Assembly: GCF_003696345.1 (NCBI RefSeq)
Contig: NZ_RFLX01000004.1
Span: forward strand, 222,409-286,408
From: Teichococcus wenyumeiae
GTDB taxonomy: Bacteria; Pseudomonadota; Alphaproteobacteria; Acetobacterales; Acetobacteraceae
Reading direction: 5' to 3'
Length of the DNA: 64,000 bases
The number at the start of each line of letters is the position of its first letter. Positions within the stretch are counted from its first letter, which is position 1. A model generated the notes under the pieces. The model worked only from the letters and a program-made list of their open reading frames with translations, had not been told where the DNA came from and did no database searches. This document shows positions 27,064 to 36,970 of this stretch, in pieces. The position numbers and the translations under genes were made by a program.

Positions 27064-29451
27064 TCAGAACCGGGTGCCGAAGCCGAAGCGGAAGACCTGC
27101 GTCTCGTCGTAGGACTTCTTCACCACGGCCTGCGCCAGGTCGATGTTGATGAGGCCGAAGGGGCTGCGCCAGGAAATGCCGACGCCCACGCCTACACGCG
27201 GGCTTGCGCTGTCCCGCACGCCTGTATCGGCATCGACATCGCTGAGCGAGCCCACATCGACGAAGGCACGGCCGAGCAGCCCGATCTCGGACGGCAGCGG
27301 CAGCGGGAAGCGCATCTCGGTGCTCTGCGTCCAGATCACGCGGCCACCCAGCGAGTCGCGGGTGGGGGTGCTGAGGTCGCGCGGGCCGGCGCCGGCGATG
27401 GCGAAGCCACGCAGGTTCTCGCCGCCCAGGAAGAAGCGGTCAACGATGCGTTCCGGCTTGTCGTTGAAGGAACGCATGATGCCGCCGCTGGCGGAGAGCG
27501 AGAGCACGTAGTCCGGGTCACCCAGCCAGCGCTCGAAGGGAATGAAGTAGTTGCCGTCCACCCGGGCGCGCACATAGGCCACATCGCCGCCCAGGCCGGC
27601 GAGATCGGTGCCGAGGCGCACCACATAGCCGCTGCGTGGGTCCAGCCGGGAGTCGCGGGTGTCGTAGGTCAGCGTCTGGCCGATCTGCGACAGCCAGGTC
27701 ACGCCCTTCTGCTCGGCGATGTAGCGGCTGACGCCCTCGTCGATGTTGAAGACATTACGGCGGGAGAGCGTATAGGCCCAGCTCTGCCGAAGGCGCTCAT
27801 TGAACTCATAGCCAGCCCGCAGGGCGCCACCGGCGCGGCGCTCCTCGTAGCCCGAGTATTCGCGCAGGTCGCGCTGGACGTAGAAGAGGTCCAGACCCAC
27901 CGAGAGGTTGCGGTCCAGGAAGGACGGATCGGTGACCGAGAGGTCCACCTGGCTGCGGCGCTGCGCGATGGTTGTGTTGATGCGGGCATCAATGCCCGTG
28001 CCCACCAGGTTGCGCTCACGCAGGCCGATATCCGCCAGCGCACCGGCATCGGTGGAATAGCCACCGCCCAGCGACAGCTCACCCGTCGCGCGCTCCGTGA
28101 CATTGGTGGTCAGCACCACCTGGTCCGGCTGCGAGCCCGGCGTGCTGTTGATGGTGACATCCGGGTTGAAGTAGCCCAGGTCGCGGATGCGCTGACGCGA
28201 GCGCTGCACGGCGGCGGCATTGAAGGCATCGCCTTCCGCCAGCCGCATCTCGCGCCGGATCACGCGGTCCTGCGTGCGGGTATTGCCGGTGATCTCGATG
28301 CGCTCGACATAGGAGCGCGGCCCCTCGGCCACGTCGAAGGTCAGGTCGATGGTCTTGCCGGCGACATCGCGGTTGATGCGCGGCTCCACGGCCACGAAGG
28401 GCGCGCCCTGCAGGTTGGCGCTGTCCTCGATCGCCTGCACGGTGCGCTCGATGGCATCGCCGTCGTACCAGTCGCCGGAATGGACCTCCAGCACGTCACG
28501 GAGCTGGTCGCCCGTCACGTTGCGCAGGCTGGAGTTGATGTCCACCTTGCCGACGCGGAAGCGCGGGCCTTCCTTGATGGTGTAGGTGACAAAGAAGCCG
28601 CTGCGGTCCGGCGCCAGCTCGGCGGTGCTGCTGGTCACCTCGGCATCGGCGAAGCCCTGGCGCTGGTAGTAGCGGCGGATCAGCTCGCGATCGAAGTTCA
28701 GCCGCTCCGGCTCATAGGTGTCGGAGGAGGAGAAGGGCCGGTACCAGGCTTCCTCACGCGAGGAGACCACTTCCTTCAGCCGGCTGTCGGAGAAGGAGTC
28801 GTTGCCGACGAAATTGATGCGGGAGATCAGGGCGGTATCGCCCTCGGTGATCTCGTAGACCACGTCCACGCGGTCGTTGCCGCGGTCGATCACCTTGGGC
28901 TCGATGCGCGTGGCGAAGCGGCCACGGCGGGCATAAAGCTCCAGCAGGCGGGTGCGGTCGTTCTGCGCGGCGGCATCGGTATAGACCGAGCGCGGCTTCA
29001 GCAGCGACGCCTCGCGCAGGTTGTCGTCGGAGATCTTGCGATTCCCCTCGAAGACCACCTGGTTGACGATCGGGTTTTCCACCACCGTCACCACCACGCG
29101 GTCACCGTCGCGCCCGATCTGGACATCGCGGAAAAGGCCGGTGGCGAAAAGGGTGCGCAGGCTGCGGTCCTGGCGGTCCGTGTCGTAGCGGTCGCCGGGC
29201 TGCAGCAGCATGTAGGAGCGGATGGTATCCGCCTCGATGCGCTGGTTGCCGCGCACCTCGATGGCGCGGATTACCTCACCCGTCGGGCGGGCGGCCGCCG
29301 GCGCCGCACGGCGTGCCGGAGCACGCTGCGGCTGTGCTTCCGCCGAGGGCGGCAGCAGCACCGGAATGAGGCAGGTTGCGGCGAGCAGGATGGCGCGTGT
29401 GGCGTGCAAGTGCTTCGGTCCCAGGACCTGGAGAATGGATCGAGGCCTCAT
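27064..29451 (-). CDS. bamA: outer membrane protein assembly factor BamA
   Basis: BamA is the essential Omp85 insertase of the outer membrane. The 795-residue protein has an N-terminal signal region with an Ala/Arg/Pro-rich linker, and five POTRA domains from IRAIEVRGNQRIEADTIRS (about residue 60) to about 440. The barrel contains FFLGGENLRGFAIAGAGPRD (the VRGF-like loop motif) and ends VFRFGFGTRF with terminal Phe. It is downstream of rseP with 125 bp between, in which a promoter-like sequence is visible. Confidence 0.97.
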   Translation of the reverse strand: MRPRSILQVLGPKHLHATRAILLAATCLIPVLLPPSAEAQPQRAPARRAAPAAARPTGEVIRAIEVRGNQRIEADTIRSYMLLQPGDRYDTDRQDRSLRTLFATGLFRDVQIGRDGDRVVVTVVENPIVNQVVFEGNRKISDDNLREASLLKPRSVYTDAAAQNDRTRLLELYARRGRFATRIEPKVIDRGNDRVDVVYEITEGDTALISRINFVGNDSFSDSRLKEVVSSREEAWYRPFSSSDTYEPERLNFDRELIRRYYQRQGFADAEVTSSTAELAPDRSGFFVTYTIKEGPRFRVGKVDINSSLRNVTGDQLRDVLEVHSGDWYDGDAIERTVQAIEDSANLQGAPFVAVEPRINRDVAGKTIDLTFDVAEGPRSYVERIEITGNTRTQDRVIRREMRLAEGDAFNAAAVQRSRQRIRDLGYFNPDVTINSTPGSQPDQVVLTTNVTERATGELSLGGGYSTDAGALADIGLRERNLVGTGIDARINTTIAQRRSQVDLSVTDPSFLDRNLSVGLDLFYVQRDLREYSGYEERRAGGALRAGYEFNERLRQSWAYTLSRRNVFNIDEGVSRYIAEQKGVTWLSQIGQTLTYDTRDSRLDPRSGYVVRLGTDLAGLGGDVAYVRARVDGNYFIPFERWLGDPDYVLSLSASGGIMRSFNDKPERIVDRFFLGGENLRGFAIAGAGPRDLSTPTRDSLGGRVIWTQSTEMRFPLPLPSEIGLLGRAFVDVGSLSDVDADTGVRDSASPRVGVGVGISWRSPFGLINIDLAQAVVKKSYDETQVFRFGFGTRF

Positions 29452-29519
29452 GACGGGCCGGGAGCGGCCGGAGACTAGCGGGGAAGGTCCTCCCCCGCCA
29501 GTCCCACGGGACCTTTGCC

Positions 29520-29548
29520 GTTTATGCAGCCTTCACCTTCGATTGCAA
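29520..29548 (-). promoter_or_regulatory. candidate sigma-70-type promoter for bamA
   Basis: On the minus strand TTGCAA (29543-29548) and ATAAAC (29520-29525) are separated by exactly 17 bases, in an AT-richer patch between rseP and bamA. It would give bamA-skp-lpx genes an internal start about 60 nt upstream of the bamA codon. Prediction from sequence only. Confidence 0.45.
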
Positions 29549-29576
29549 CAGGTTGCACACGCGGGATGTGAGCTTG

Positions 29577-30686
29577 TCAGCCGAAGAGCCTGGAAACCCA
29601 GCCCATCGGGATCAGGCGGGTGATGTCATTCCAGGTGGTGAAGATGAACAACGCCGCAAGCACGGCGATTCCCGCCCGGAAGCCGTATTCCATGGCGCGC
29701 GGCGACAGCGGGCGGCCACGGATGGCCTCGGCCGCGTAGAAGACCAGGTGGCCACCATCCAGCACCGGGATGGGGAAGAGGTTGATCAGCGCCAGATTCA
29801 CCGAAAGCACGGCGATGAAGGTGATCAGGCTGGCGAGGCCGAGCTGGGCCACCTGCCCCGAAAGCTGCGCGATGCGCAGCGGCCCGCCCAGGTCCTCGGT
29901 GCCACGGCGGCCCGTGATCATCTCCCAGATGCCGGCGAAGGTCTGGCCGGTGATATCCACGGTCTGAGTGACGCCGGCGACCATGGCACTGATCGGGTTC
30001 AGCCGGCGGAATTCCGGCGCGCCGCCGGTGACGCCCAGCACGCCCACCCGGTTGCCCTCCGATTCGCGGGCGGCGGGGGTAACGGTCAGGGTCTGCTCCC
30101 CACCCTCACGCGCGACGCGGACCTGCACCGGCTGGCCGGCACGCGGCTGGATGTGGCGCTGCACGTCCTCGAAGCGGCGCACCTCCTGGCCGTCCAGGGC
30201 CAGGATGCGGTCGCCCGGCTGCAGGCCGGCGCTGGCGGCGGCGCTACCCTCCATCACCGTGCCCACGGTGGCGCTGGGCAGCGGCTGGCCGATGCTCATG
30301 TAAAGCCCGGCGAAGAGCACGGCGGCCAGGATGAAATTGGCGGCGGGCCCGGCGGCGACCACGATGGCACGGTCCCGCACCGGCTTATTGTGGAAGGTGC
30401 GGCCCTCGATCCAGCGCGCCATCTGCTGCTCGGTGGCGTCGCCAGGGCCTTCCTGGCCGTGCAGCTTCACGAAGCCACCCAGCGGCAGCCAGGAAAGGCG
30501 CCATTCGGTGCCCTGGCGGTCCGTCCAGCTCTTGATGACCTTGCCGAAGCCGATAGAGAAGACCTCGACATGCACGCCGCGCCAGCGGGCGGCGAGGTAG
30601 TGGCCCATCTCATGCACGAAGACGAGCACGCCCAGCACCACGATGAAGGCAATGATGCTGCGCAGTCCGTCGGACAGGAATTCCAA
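29577..30686 (-). CDS. rseP: RIP metalloprotease RseP (site-2 protease family)
   Basis: This is an inner-membrane zinc protease that performs intramembrane cleavage of anti-sigma factors or signal-peptide remnants. The 369-residue protein has HEMGH at residues 25-29 in the first membrane helix, a PDZ domain (about residues 110-190, GLQPGDRILALDGQEV), and the C-terminal INLFPIPVLDGGHLV motif that supplies the third zinc ligand. Only one PDZ is evident, shorter than the E. coli enzyme with two. It sits between dxr and bamA as usual. Confidence 0.94.
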   Translation of the reverse strand: MEFLSDGLRSIIAFIVVLGVLVFVHEMGHYLAARWRGVHVEVFSIGFGKVIKSWTDRQGTEWRLSWLPLGGFVKLHGQEGPGDATEQQMARWIEGRTFHNKPVRDRAIVVAAGPAANFILAAVLFAGLYMSIGQPLPSATVGTVMEGSAAASAGLQPGDRILALDGQEVRRFEDVQRHIQPRAGQPVQVRVAREGGEQTLTVTPAARESEGNRVGVLGVTGGAPEFRRLNPISAMVAGVTQTVDITGQTFAGIWEMITGRRGTEDLGGPLRIAQLSGQVAQLGLASLITFIAVLSVNLALINLFPIPVLDGGHLVFYAAEAIRGRPLSPRAMEYGFRAGIAVLAALFIFTTWNDITRLIPMGWVSRLFG

Positions 30687-30721
30687 GATCGTATCTCCGC
30701 CCCCCGGCGGGGCTTAATGGG

Positions 30722-31885
30722 TCAGGCCGCGCGGCGGGCCGCCCGGTCGGTCGCATCCTGCCGCGCCGCGGCATCCAATGCCAGCACGGCGGCGAGGTCC
30801 GGCACGGCGGGCGAGCCCAGCGAGGCCAGCACTTCCTCCACCACCGCGGCGATGTCGAGGAAGCCCAGCCTGCGGCCAAGGAACAGCCCGACAGCCACCT
30901 CGTTGGCGGCATTCAGAATGGTGGTGGCCCCCTGCCCGGCCCGCAAGGCTTCGCGGGCCAGACGTAACGCGGGGAAACGCACGGTATCCGGCGCGTAAAA
31001 CTCCAGCTTCGCCAGGGCCGCCAGATCAAGGCGCGGCACGTCCACATGCATCCGCCGCGGCCAGGCCAGGGCATGCGCGATGGGCGTGCGCATATCCGGC
31101 GAGCCGAGCTGCGCCAGCAGCGAGCCATCGGCATACTGCACCAGCCCGTGCACCGCCGATTGCGGATGCACCAGCACCTCGATACGATCCTCGGGCACCG
31201 GGAAGAGGCGCGCGGCCTCGATCAGCTCCAGCCCCTTGTTCATCATGGTGGCGGAATCGACGCTGATCTTGGCGCCCATGGACCAGACCGGATGGGCCAC
31301 TGCCTGCTCCGGCGTGACGCGCGCCATGTGTTCCAGGCTGGCCTGCCGGAAGGGGCCGCCGGAAGCGGTCAGGATGATCTTCTCGACCACCGAGGGGTCG
31401 CGGGCGTCCAGCGCCTGGAAGATGGCGTTGTGCTCGGAATCGACCGGCAGGATGGTGGCGCCGGAAGCACGGGCGGCGGCCAGCACGATCTCGCCGGCGC
31501 AGACCAGCGCTTCCTTGTTGGCCACGGCCAGGGTGCCGCCGCGCGCCAGGGCGGCCAGCGCCGGCTCCAGCCCGGCTGCGCCGACGATGGCGGCCATGGT
31601 CCAGTCCGCCGGCATGCCGGCGGCGGCCAAAACGGCGTCCCGCCCGCAGGCGGAGGCGATGCCGCTGCCCGCCAGGGCCGCTTCCAGCGCCGGGCCGGCG
31701 GCGGGGTCCGCCAGCACCGCGATGCGCGGCCGCAGCCGCTTCGCCTGCTCGGCCAGCGCGGCGGCATCGCGGCCGGCGACCAGCGCGACTACCTCGAATT
31801 CACCCGGCGCCGCCGCGTCCAGCAGCGCCACGGTGCTGCGCCCGACCGAGCCGGTGCTGCCCAGGATGGAAACCGTGCGCGTCAT
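30722..31885 (-). CDS. dxr: 1-deoxy-D-xylulose-5-phosphate reductoisomerase
   Basis: It catalyses the committed NADPH-dependent step of the MEP isoprenoid pathway. The 387-residue protein has the dinucleotide-binding ILGSTGSVGRST (residues 7-18), ANKEALVCAG, the metal/substrate segment LPVDSEHNAIFQAL, TASGGPFR, and the HPVWSMGAKISVDSATMMNK block. Its start overlaps the cdsA stop (ATGA). Confidence 0.96.
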   Translation of the reverse strand: MTRTVSILGSTGSVGRSTVALLDAAAPGEFEVVALVAGRDAAALAEQAKRLRPRIAVLADPAAGPALEAALAGSGIASACGRDAVLAAAGMPADWTMAAIVGAAGLEPALAALARGGTLAVANKEALVCAGEIVLAAARASGATILPVDSEHNAIFQALDARDPSVVEKIILTASGGPFRQASLEHMARVTPEQAVAHPVWSMGAKISVDSATMMNKGLELIEAARLFPVPEDRIEVLVHPQSAVHGLVQYADGSLLAQLGSPDMRTPIAHALAWPRRMHVDVPRLDLAALAKLEFYAPDTVRFPALRLAREALRAGQGATTILNAANEVAVGLFLGRRLGFLDIAAVVEEVLASLGSPAVPDLAAVLALDAAARQDATDRAARRAA

Positions 31886-32745
31886 CGCCAGAGAACCACC
31901 CCGTAGCCCATAAAGGAGGCCAGCAGTGCCGCAAGCGGGGCGGCGGCGATCAGCCCGTCCAGCCGGTCCAGCAATCCGCCATGGCCGGGGATCAGCGCGG
32001 AGCTGTCCTTCACGCCAAAGCGACGCTTGAAATAGCTTTCAAACAGATCGCCCAACTGGGTTGCGATGCCCAGCACCGCGGCGATGCCAGCGGCCTTGAG
32101 CATGTCGTCCGGATAGGGCGTGGCCCAGGCGGCGACCAGCGCGCCGAACACCATGGTGCAGGCCAGCCCGCCCAGGGCGCCCGACCAGGTCTTGCCGGGG
32201 GAAATGGCAGGCGCCAGCTTCGGCCCGCCCAGCATGCGGCCGAACATATAGGCGCCGATATCGCTGGCCCAGACCACGGCGATCAGGAACAGGACATTGT
32301 CGCGCCCGGCTTCGTTGTCATGCCGCAGCGTGATCAGGCTGATGCCGGCGATGCCGACGTAAAGCACGCCAAGGGCCAGCCAGCCGACCGGCGCCGGGCG
32401 TCCGTCGCGCCGGCGCATCCAGCCGGCGCCCACCAGCGTGGCCAGGAAGCCCAGCAGCAGCAGCAGCAGCGCCAGCAGCGTATGATCGAAAACAGCGAAG
32501 GCGCAGGCCACGAAGACCGCCAGCGGCACCGCCGCACCCGGCAAGGCACGGTTCCGCAGGCCGCAGAGATGCACCCATTCCCAGACCAGCCCGGCAATGG
32601 CCACCGCCATCAGGGCCGTCCAGGGCAGCGCACCCAGCCAGATGCAGAGCAGCGCGCCCGGCCCCAGCACGGCGGCGGAAATGGCGCGCTTCTTCAGGTC
32701 GCGCCAGCGCTTGGCTTTCTCCTGCGCCTCAGCCGTCACCATCAA
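31882..32745 (-). CDS. cdsA: phosphatidate cytidylyltransferase
   Basis: It makes CDP-diacylglycerol from CTP and phosphatidate at the inner membrane. The 287-residue protein has about eight hydrophobic helices and the CDS signature near the C-terminus (SYFKRRFGVKDSSALIPGHG followed by GLLDRLDG), with the D-x-x-D metal site in LDRLD. It abuts uppS on one side (its start codon next to the uppS stop) and overlaps dxr by 4 bp. Confidence 0.94.
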   Translation of the reverse strand: MMVTAEAQEKAKRWRDLKKRAISAAVLGPGALLCIWLGALPWTALMAVAIAGLVWEWVHLCGLRNRALPGAAVPLAVFVACAFAVFDHTLLALLLLLLGFLATLVGAGWMRRRDGRPAPVGWLALGVLYVGIAGISLITLRHDNEAGRDNVLFLIAVVWASDIGAYMFGRMLGGPKLAPAISPGKTWSGALGGLACTMVFGALVAAWATPYPDDMLKAAGIAAVLGIATQLGDLFESYFKRRFGVKDSSALIPGHGGLLDRLDGLIAAAPLAALLASFMGYGVVLWR

Positions 32746-33492
32746 TCAGCCTGCCCCGTAGCGCCGCTCACGCCGCGCGTAGCTGCCCACAGCCTCGGCG
32801 AGCTGGGTGGCGCCGAAATCCGGCCAGAGCGTTTCAGTGAACCAGAGCTCGGCATAAGCAGCCTGCCAGAGCAGGAAGTTGGACAGGCGCTTCTCGCCCG
32901 AGGTGCGGATGATCAGGTCCGGGTCCGGCATGCCAAGGGTGAAGAGGCGGCGTGTCAGCATCGCCTCATCCACCGCCGCCGCATCCAGACGCCCGGCGGC
33001 GACATCCTGCGCCAGGGAGCGCGCGGCCGCCGCGATCTCCGCCCGGCTGCCATAGGACAGCGCGACGGTGAGGTTGAGGCCGGTATTATTGGCCGTCAGC
33101 GCCTCGGCTTCCCGGATGGCGGCTACAGTCTCCGGCCCGAAGCGTTCCCGCTCCCCGATCACGCGCAGCCGCACCTTGTTGCGGTGCAGGGCCGCGATCT
33201 CATGCCGCAGGTAGAAGCGCAGCAGGCCCGTCAGGTCCCGCACCTCATCCTCCGACCGCCGCCAGTTCTCGGAAGAGAAGGCGAAGAGCGTGAGCCAGCC
33301 GATGCCCGACTTGGCCGCCGCCTCGACGGTGCGGCGCACCGCGTCGGCGCCAGCCTTGTGACCCAGGGCACTGGGAAGGCCGCGGGCACGTGCCCAGCGG
33401 CGGTTGCCGTCCATGATGATGCCAACATGGACAGGCACGCAGGAGGGCGTACCGTCCTTCAGTGCCGGGGCCGCTCCGGACGCCGCGCTCAT
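32746..33492 (-). CDS. uppS: isoprenyl transferase (undecaprenyl diphosphate synthase)
   Basis: It builds the C55 isoprenoid lipid carrier for peptidoglycan and polysaccharide synthesis. The 248-residue protein has HVGIIMDGNRRWA with the catalytic D28, GHKAGADAVRR, LFAFSSENWRR, and DLIIRTSGEKRLSNFLLWQ followed by ELWFTETLWPDF. ATG 33492 gives the canonical length; an in-frame codon at 33579 would run into the intergenic region after frr. Confidence 0.95.
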   Translation of the reverse strand: MSAASGAAPALKDGTPSCVPVHVGIIMDGNRRWARARGLPSALGHKAGADAVRRTVEAAAKSGIGWLTLFAFSSENWRRSEDEVRDLTGLLRFYLRHEIAALHRNKVRLRVIGERERFGPETVAAIREAEALTANNTGLNLTVALSYGSRAEIAAAARSLAQDVAAGRLDAAAVDEAMLTRRLFTLGMPDPDLIIRTSGEKRLSNFLLWQAAYAELWFTETLWPDFGATQLAEAVGSYARRERRYGAG

Positions 33493-33535
33493 TCGATTGC
33501 CGTTCCGCCTGGCTGGAGAAAGGAAGGTAGGGACG

Positions 33536-34108
33536 TCAGACGGTCTTGATGTCCTTTTCCTTCTCGGCCAGCAGCTCATCCACCTTCTTGATGGTGCTGT
33601 CGGTCAGCTTCTGCACCTCATCGGACCAGCGCTTGGCGTCGTCCTTCGAGATCTCGGACTTGGTTTCCCAGCCCTTGATGGTCTCCATGCCGTCGCGGCG
33701 CACGCCACGGGCGGCGACCTTGGCGGATTCGGCGTATTTGGCGGCCTGCTTGGCCAGCTCGTTGCGGCGGTCAGCCGTCAGCGGCGGCAGCGGCACGCGG
33801 ATGGTCTGGCCTTCGGTCTGCGGGTTAAGGCCCAGGCCGGAGTCGCGGATGGCGATCTCCACCGCCTTGGCGGCCGAACGGTCCCAGACCTGCACCTGCA
33901 GCATCGAAGGCCCGCCCACCGAGATATTCGCCACCTGGTTCAGCGGCTGGTTGGCGCCGTAGATCTCGACACGGATCGGCTCCAGCAGCGCCGGCGAGGC
34001 GCGGCCGGTGCGCAGGCCGTTGAATTCCTTCTTCAGCGACTCCAGCGCGCCATCCATGCGGCGCGAAAGGTCCTGCTTCAGGTTGGGGAAGTCTGCGGGA
34101 GCGGCCAT
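33536..34108 (-). CDS. frr: ribosome recycling factor
   Basis: It splits post-termination ribosomes together with EF-G. The 190-residue protein shows the coiled-coil domain I (MDGALESLKKEFNGLRTGRA; VPLPPLTADRRNELAKQA) and the small domain II between them (LNQVANISVGGPSMLQVQVWD). It lies 46 bp downstream of pyrH and 43 bp before uppS, in the standard rpsB-tsf-pyrH-frr order. Confidence 0.96.
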   Translation of the reverse strand: MAAPADFPNLKQDLSRRMDGALESLKKEFNGLRTGRASPALLEPIRVEIYGANQPLNQVANISVGGPSMLQVQVWDRSAAKAVEIAIRDSGLGLNPQTEGQTIRVPLPPLTADRRNELAKQAAKYAESAKVAARGVRRDGMETIKGWETKSEISKDDAKRWSDEVQKLTDSTIKKVDELLAEKEKDIKTV

Positions 34109-34154
34109 GGCGGGGCGTCCTTCTTCTACTTCTCTACGACAACGGCGACAGGCG

Positions 34155-34874
34155 TTACTGGTCTACGACCGTGGTGAAACGGCCCTCGCCCTGCATCACG
34201 GCGGTGAAGGCGCCGGTTTCATGGATGTTGAACACGATGATCGGCAGCTTGTTCTCGCGCGCCAGGCTGATGGCGGCAGCGTCCATCACGGCCAGGTCGC
34301 GGGCCAGCATGTCGAGATAGGTCAGGGTGATGTAGCGCTCGGCCTGCGGGTTCTTGCGCGGGTCGGCGGAATAGACGCCGTCCACCTGCGTACCCTTGAA
34401 CAGCGCGTCGCAGTTCATCTCAGCCGCCCGCAGCGCGGCGGCGGTATCGGTGGTGAAGAAGGGGTTGCCCGAGCCGCCGGCGAAGATAACCACCCGCCCC
34501 TTCTCCATGTGCCGCTGAGCGCGGCGGCGGATGAAGGGCTCGCAGACGCTGCTCATCGGGATGGCGGACTGCACCCGGGTGGGCACGCCGATCTTCTCCA
34601 GCGCGTTCTGCATGGCCAGTGCGTTCATGACCGTGGCCAGCATGCCCATGTTATCGGCCTGCGCCCTGTCCATGCCGGAGGATGCGCCGGAGACGCCGCG
34701 GAAGATATTGCCGCCGCCCACCACCACGCAGACCTCGACGCCCAGCGCCACGGCGCCCTTGATATCCTCGGCGATCGCTTTGACCGTGGCATTGTCGAGG
34801 CCATAGTCGCGGCCGCCCATCAGCGCCTCCCCCGAGAGCTTGAGCAGGACGCGCTTGTAGATCGGGGCGGGCAT
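34155..34874 (-). CDS. pyrH: UMP kinase
   Basis: It phosphorylates UMP to UDP and is a hexameric amino-acid-kinase-family enzyme. The 239-residue protein has [12 protein letters not shown] near the N-terminus, [31 protein letters not shown], and the nucleotide-binding [20 protein letters not shown]. It is separated from tsf by 154 bp containing a strong terminator, so it probably has its own promoter. Confidence 0.96.
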   Translation of the reverse strand: MPAPIYKRVLLKLSGEALMGGRDYGLDNATVKAIAEDIKGAVALGVEVCVVVGGGNIFRGVSGASSGMDRAQADNMGMLATVMNALAMQNALEKIGVPTRVQSAIPMSSVCEPFIRRRAQRHMEKGRVVIFAGGSGNPFFTTDTAAALRAAEMNCDALFKGTQVDGVYSADPRKNPQAERYITLTYLDMLARDLAVMDAAAISLARENKLPIIVFNIHETGAFTAVMQGEGRFTTVVDQ

Positions 34875-34943
34875 TGAGGCGAGGCTCCATCAGAAAGCCG
34901 AGGCGAGGCAACTGGCACGATAGGCAGCCGGCCCCGATGCGGC

Positions 34944-34964
34944 AAGGCCGGGCAATCCGGCCTT
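34944..34964. repeat. 8-bp inverted repeat upstream of pyrH
   Basis: AAGGCCGG and CCGGCCTT flank a 5-base loop between the tsf terminator and the pyrH start. It may be a second weak terminator or a leader hairpin; neither strand shows a clear T run. Confidence 0.35.
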
Positions 34965-34965
34965 T

Positions 34966-35005
34966 ACACAAGAAGACGGGGGCGTCGGCCATGCCAACAC
35001 CCCCG
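34966..35005 (-). terminator. intrinsic terminator after tsf
   Basis: On the minus strand CGGGGGTGTTGGC pairs with GCCGACGCCCCCG (G-U pairs included) across ATG, at 34977-35005, and is followed by TCTTCTTGTGT. It ends the rpsB-tsf transcript before pyrH. Confidence 0.75.
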
Positions 35006-35028
35006 CCTGACGCTTCAGACCTGAGCGA

Positions 35029-35940
35029 TCAGACCGTACCGGCGGCCGCGGCCACCTCGGCGGCGAAGTCACCGGTCTGCTTCTCGATGCCCTCGCCGAG
35101 CTGGAAGCGGGCAAAGCCCGTCAGCTTGGCGCCGGCCTTCTGGACCACGGACTTCACGCGGCTCTCGCCGTCATGCACCCAGACCTGCTCCAGCAGCACC
35201 ACTTCCTCGTAGTACTTGCGGACGCGGCCCTCGACCATCTTCTCGATGATGGCATCCGGCTTGCCGGAAGCGCGGGCCTGCTCGGTCAGCACCGCCTTCT
35301 CACGCTCCAGGGCGGAGGGGTCCACCACGGAAACGTCCAGCGCCTCCGGGCGCGCGGCGGCGACGTGCATGCCGATCTGGCGGCCCAGCGTCTCCAGCGC
35401 CTCGATCTCGGACGGGGCTTCCAGAGCGGCCAGCACGCCGATCTTGCCGAGGCCCGGCTTGACGGCGGAGTGCGTGTAGGTCGCGACCACGCCCGACGGC
35501 ACCGTCAGGCGCTTGGCGCGGCGGATGCTCATGTTCTCGCCGATGGTGGCGATCAGGCGCGTCAGCTCTTCCTGCACGGAGTGGCCGGTGCCGGGGAAGG
35601 TGTAGGCCTTGATCTGCTCCACGTCGTCGCCGACCACCAGCACGATGCCGGCAACCTCGGAGACGAAGTTCTGGAACAGCTCGTTGCGGGCCACGAAGTC
35701 GGTCTCGGCATTCACCTCGACCATGCCGGCGACCTGCGGGCCGCTGGCGACACCGATCAGGCCCTCGGCAGCCACGCGGCCGGACTTCTTGGCCGCGGCG
35801 GCCAGGCCCTTCTTGCGCAGCCAGTCGACGGCGGCCTCGATGTTGCCATCAGCCTCCACCAGCGCCTTCTTGCAATCCATCATGCCCGCGCCGGTCTTCT
35901 CGCGCAGGTCACGCACCATCAGGGCAGTGATCTCAGCCAT
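35029..35940 (-). CDS. tsf: translation elongation factor Ts
   Basis: This is the nucleotide exchange factor for EF-Tu. The 303-residue protein has the UBA-like N-terminal domain ([20 protein letters not shown]), the core contact segment [15 protein letters not shown] (TDFVAR is the EF-Tu contact motif), and a full-length C-terminal dimerisation domain ending in [21 protein letters not shown]. It follows rpsB by 26 bp. Confidence 0.97.
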   Translation of the reverse strand: MAEITALMVRDLREKTGAGMMDCKKALVEADGNIEAAVDWLRKKGLAAAAKKSGRVAAEGLIGVASGPQVAGMVEVNAETDFVARNELFQNFVSEVAGIVLVVGDDVEQIKAYTFPGTGHSVQEELTRLIATIGENMSIRRAKRLTVPSGVVATYTHSAVKPGLGKIGVLAALEAPSEIEALETLGRQIGMHVAAARPEALDVSVVDPSALEREKAVLTEQARASGKPDAIIEKMVEGRVRKYYEEVVLLEQVWVHDGESRVKSVVQKAGAKLTGFARFQLGEGIEKQTGDFAAEVAAAAGTV

Positions 35941-35966
35941 ATCGGATCTCCTTGCTCTGCCGCGTC

Positions 35967-36818
35967 TCAGACCTTGCCGGCCGCGTTGCCGTCGTCCTGG
36001 TTGGCCTGGACCATGGTCTCAACGGTCTCGGTGTCAAGGCCGACGCCCGGGCTGGTCTGGGCATTCTCGAGCACCGGCTCTTCCTCCGGCAGCTCCTCGG
36101 AAGCGCCCAGGTCGACGCCGGAGGCCTGCAGCTCGGCGGAGATGCCGTCGAACACGGCGCCAGCCACCAGGTCGCAGTAGAGGTTGATGGCGCGGATGGC
36201 GTCATCGTTGCCCGGGATCGGGTAGGCGATGCCCGAGGGATCGGCGTTGGAGTCGAGCACGGCGACAACCGGGATGCCCAGCTTGTTGGCTTCCTCGATC
36301 GCCAGCTTCTCCTTCACCACGTCGATGACGAAGATGATGTCCGGCAGGCCGCCCATGTCACGGATGCCGCCGAGCGCGCGGTCGAGCTTCTCCTTCTCGC
36401 GCGTCAGCATCAGGATCTCTTTCTTGGTGAGACCCTGGGTGTTGCCGCCCAGCTGCTCGTCCATCTGCTTCAGGCGCTTGATGGAGCCCGTGATGGTCTT
36501 CCAGTTGGTCAGCATGCCGCCGAGCCAACGGTGGTTCACGTAGTACTGGCCGCAGCGGGTCGCGGCATCGGCCACGTATTCGGCGGCGGACTTCTTGGTG
36601 CCCACGAAGAGCACGCGGCCACCGGCGGCGACGACATCACGGACGGCGCGGAGCGCGCGGTCCATCAGGGGGACGGTCTGCTGCAGGTCGAGGATGTGGA
36701 CCTGGTTGCGCACGCCGAAGATGTACGGCGCCATCTTCGGGTTCCAGCGGCGGGTGTGGTGGCCAAAGTGGACACCGGCCTCAAGCAGCTGACGCAGGGA
36801 AACTTCGGGCATCGCCAT
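35967..36818 (-). CDS. rpsB: 30S ribosomal protein S2
   Basis: This is a structural protein of the small ribosomal subunit. The 283-residue protein has the S2 signatures [20 protein letters not shown] and the coiled-coil segment near [15 protein letters not shown], then [19 protein letters not shown] and [22 protein letters not shown]-terminal acidic extension of about 50 residues ([13 protein letters not shown]) goes beyond the 241-residue E. coli protein. AAGGAAGGAA lies upstream of the ATG; a second in-frame ATG two codons later is possible. Confidence 0.97.
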   Translation of the reverse strand: MAMPEVSLRQLLEAGVHFGHHTRRWNPKMAPYIFGVRNQVHILDLQQTVPLMDRALRAVRDVVAAGGRVLFVGTKKSAAEYVADAATRCGQYYVNHRWLGGMLTNWKTITGSIKRLKQMDEQLGGNTQGLTKKEILMLTREKEKLDRALGGIRDMGGLPDIIFVIDVVKEKLAIEEANKLGIPVVAVLDSNADPSGIAYPIPGNDDAIRAINLYCDLVAGAVFDGISAELQASGVDLGASEELPEEEPVLENAQTSPGVGLDTETVETMVQANQDDGNAAGKV

Positions 36819-36871
36819 GGCGGCGTTCCTTCCTTCAGATCGTAGTCCGGTTGAGCCTCCGCGGCGCTAAG

Positions 36872-36885
36872 CCCCCTCTCGGGGG
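36872..36885 (-). other. leader hairpin of rpsB transcript
   Basis: On the minus strand CCCCC-GAGA-GGGGG forms a 5-bp stem capped by a GNRA-type tetraloop, about 55 nt upstream of the rpsB start. It could be part of an S2-responsive leader, but no published motif is recognised. Confidence 0.35.
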
Positions 36886-36970
36886 ACCGGACCCTGGCAC
36901 CATGTGGGTGGAAGGGCGCGCCGCGTGCGGATTTGCCCGTCCCGGGCGCATCCCGGGGCGGACGCGGCGG

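Noticed and set aside
29553..30998. 481-codon plus-strand frame opposite rseP and dxr
   Set aside because: It is His/Gly/Asp-rich shadow text; both minus-strand genes are unmistakable.
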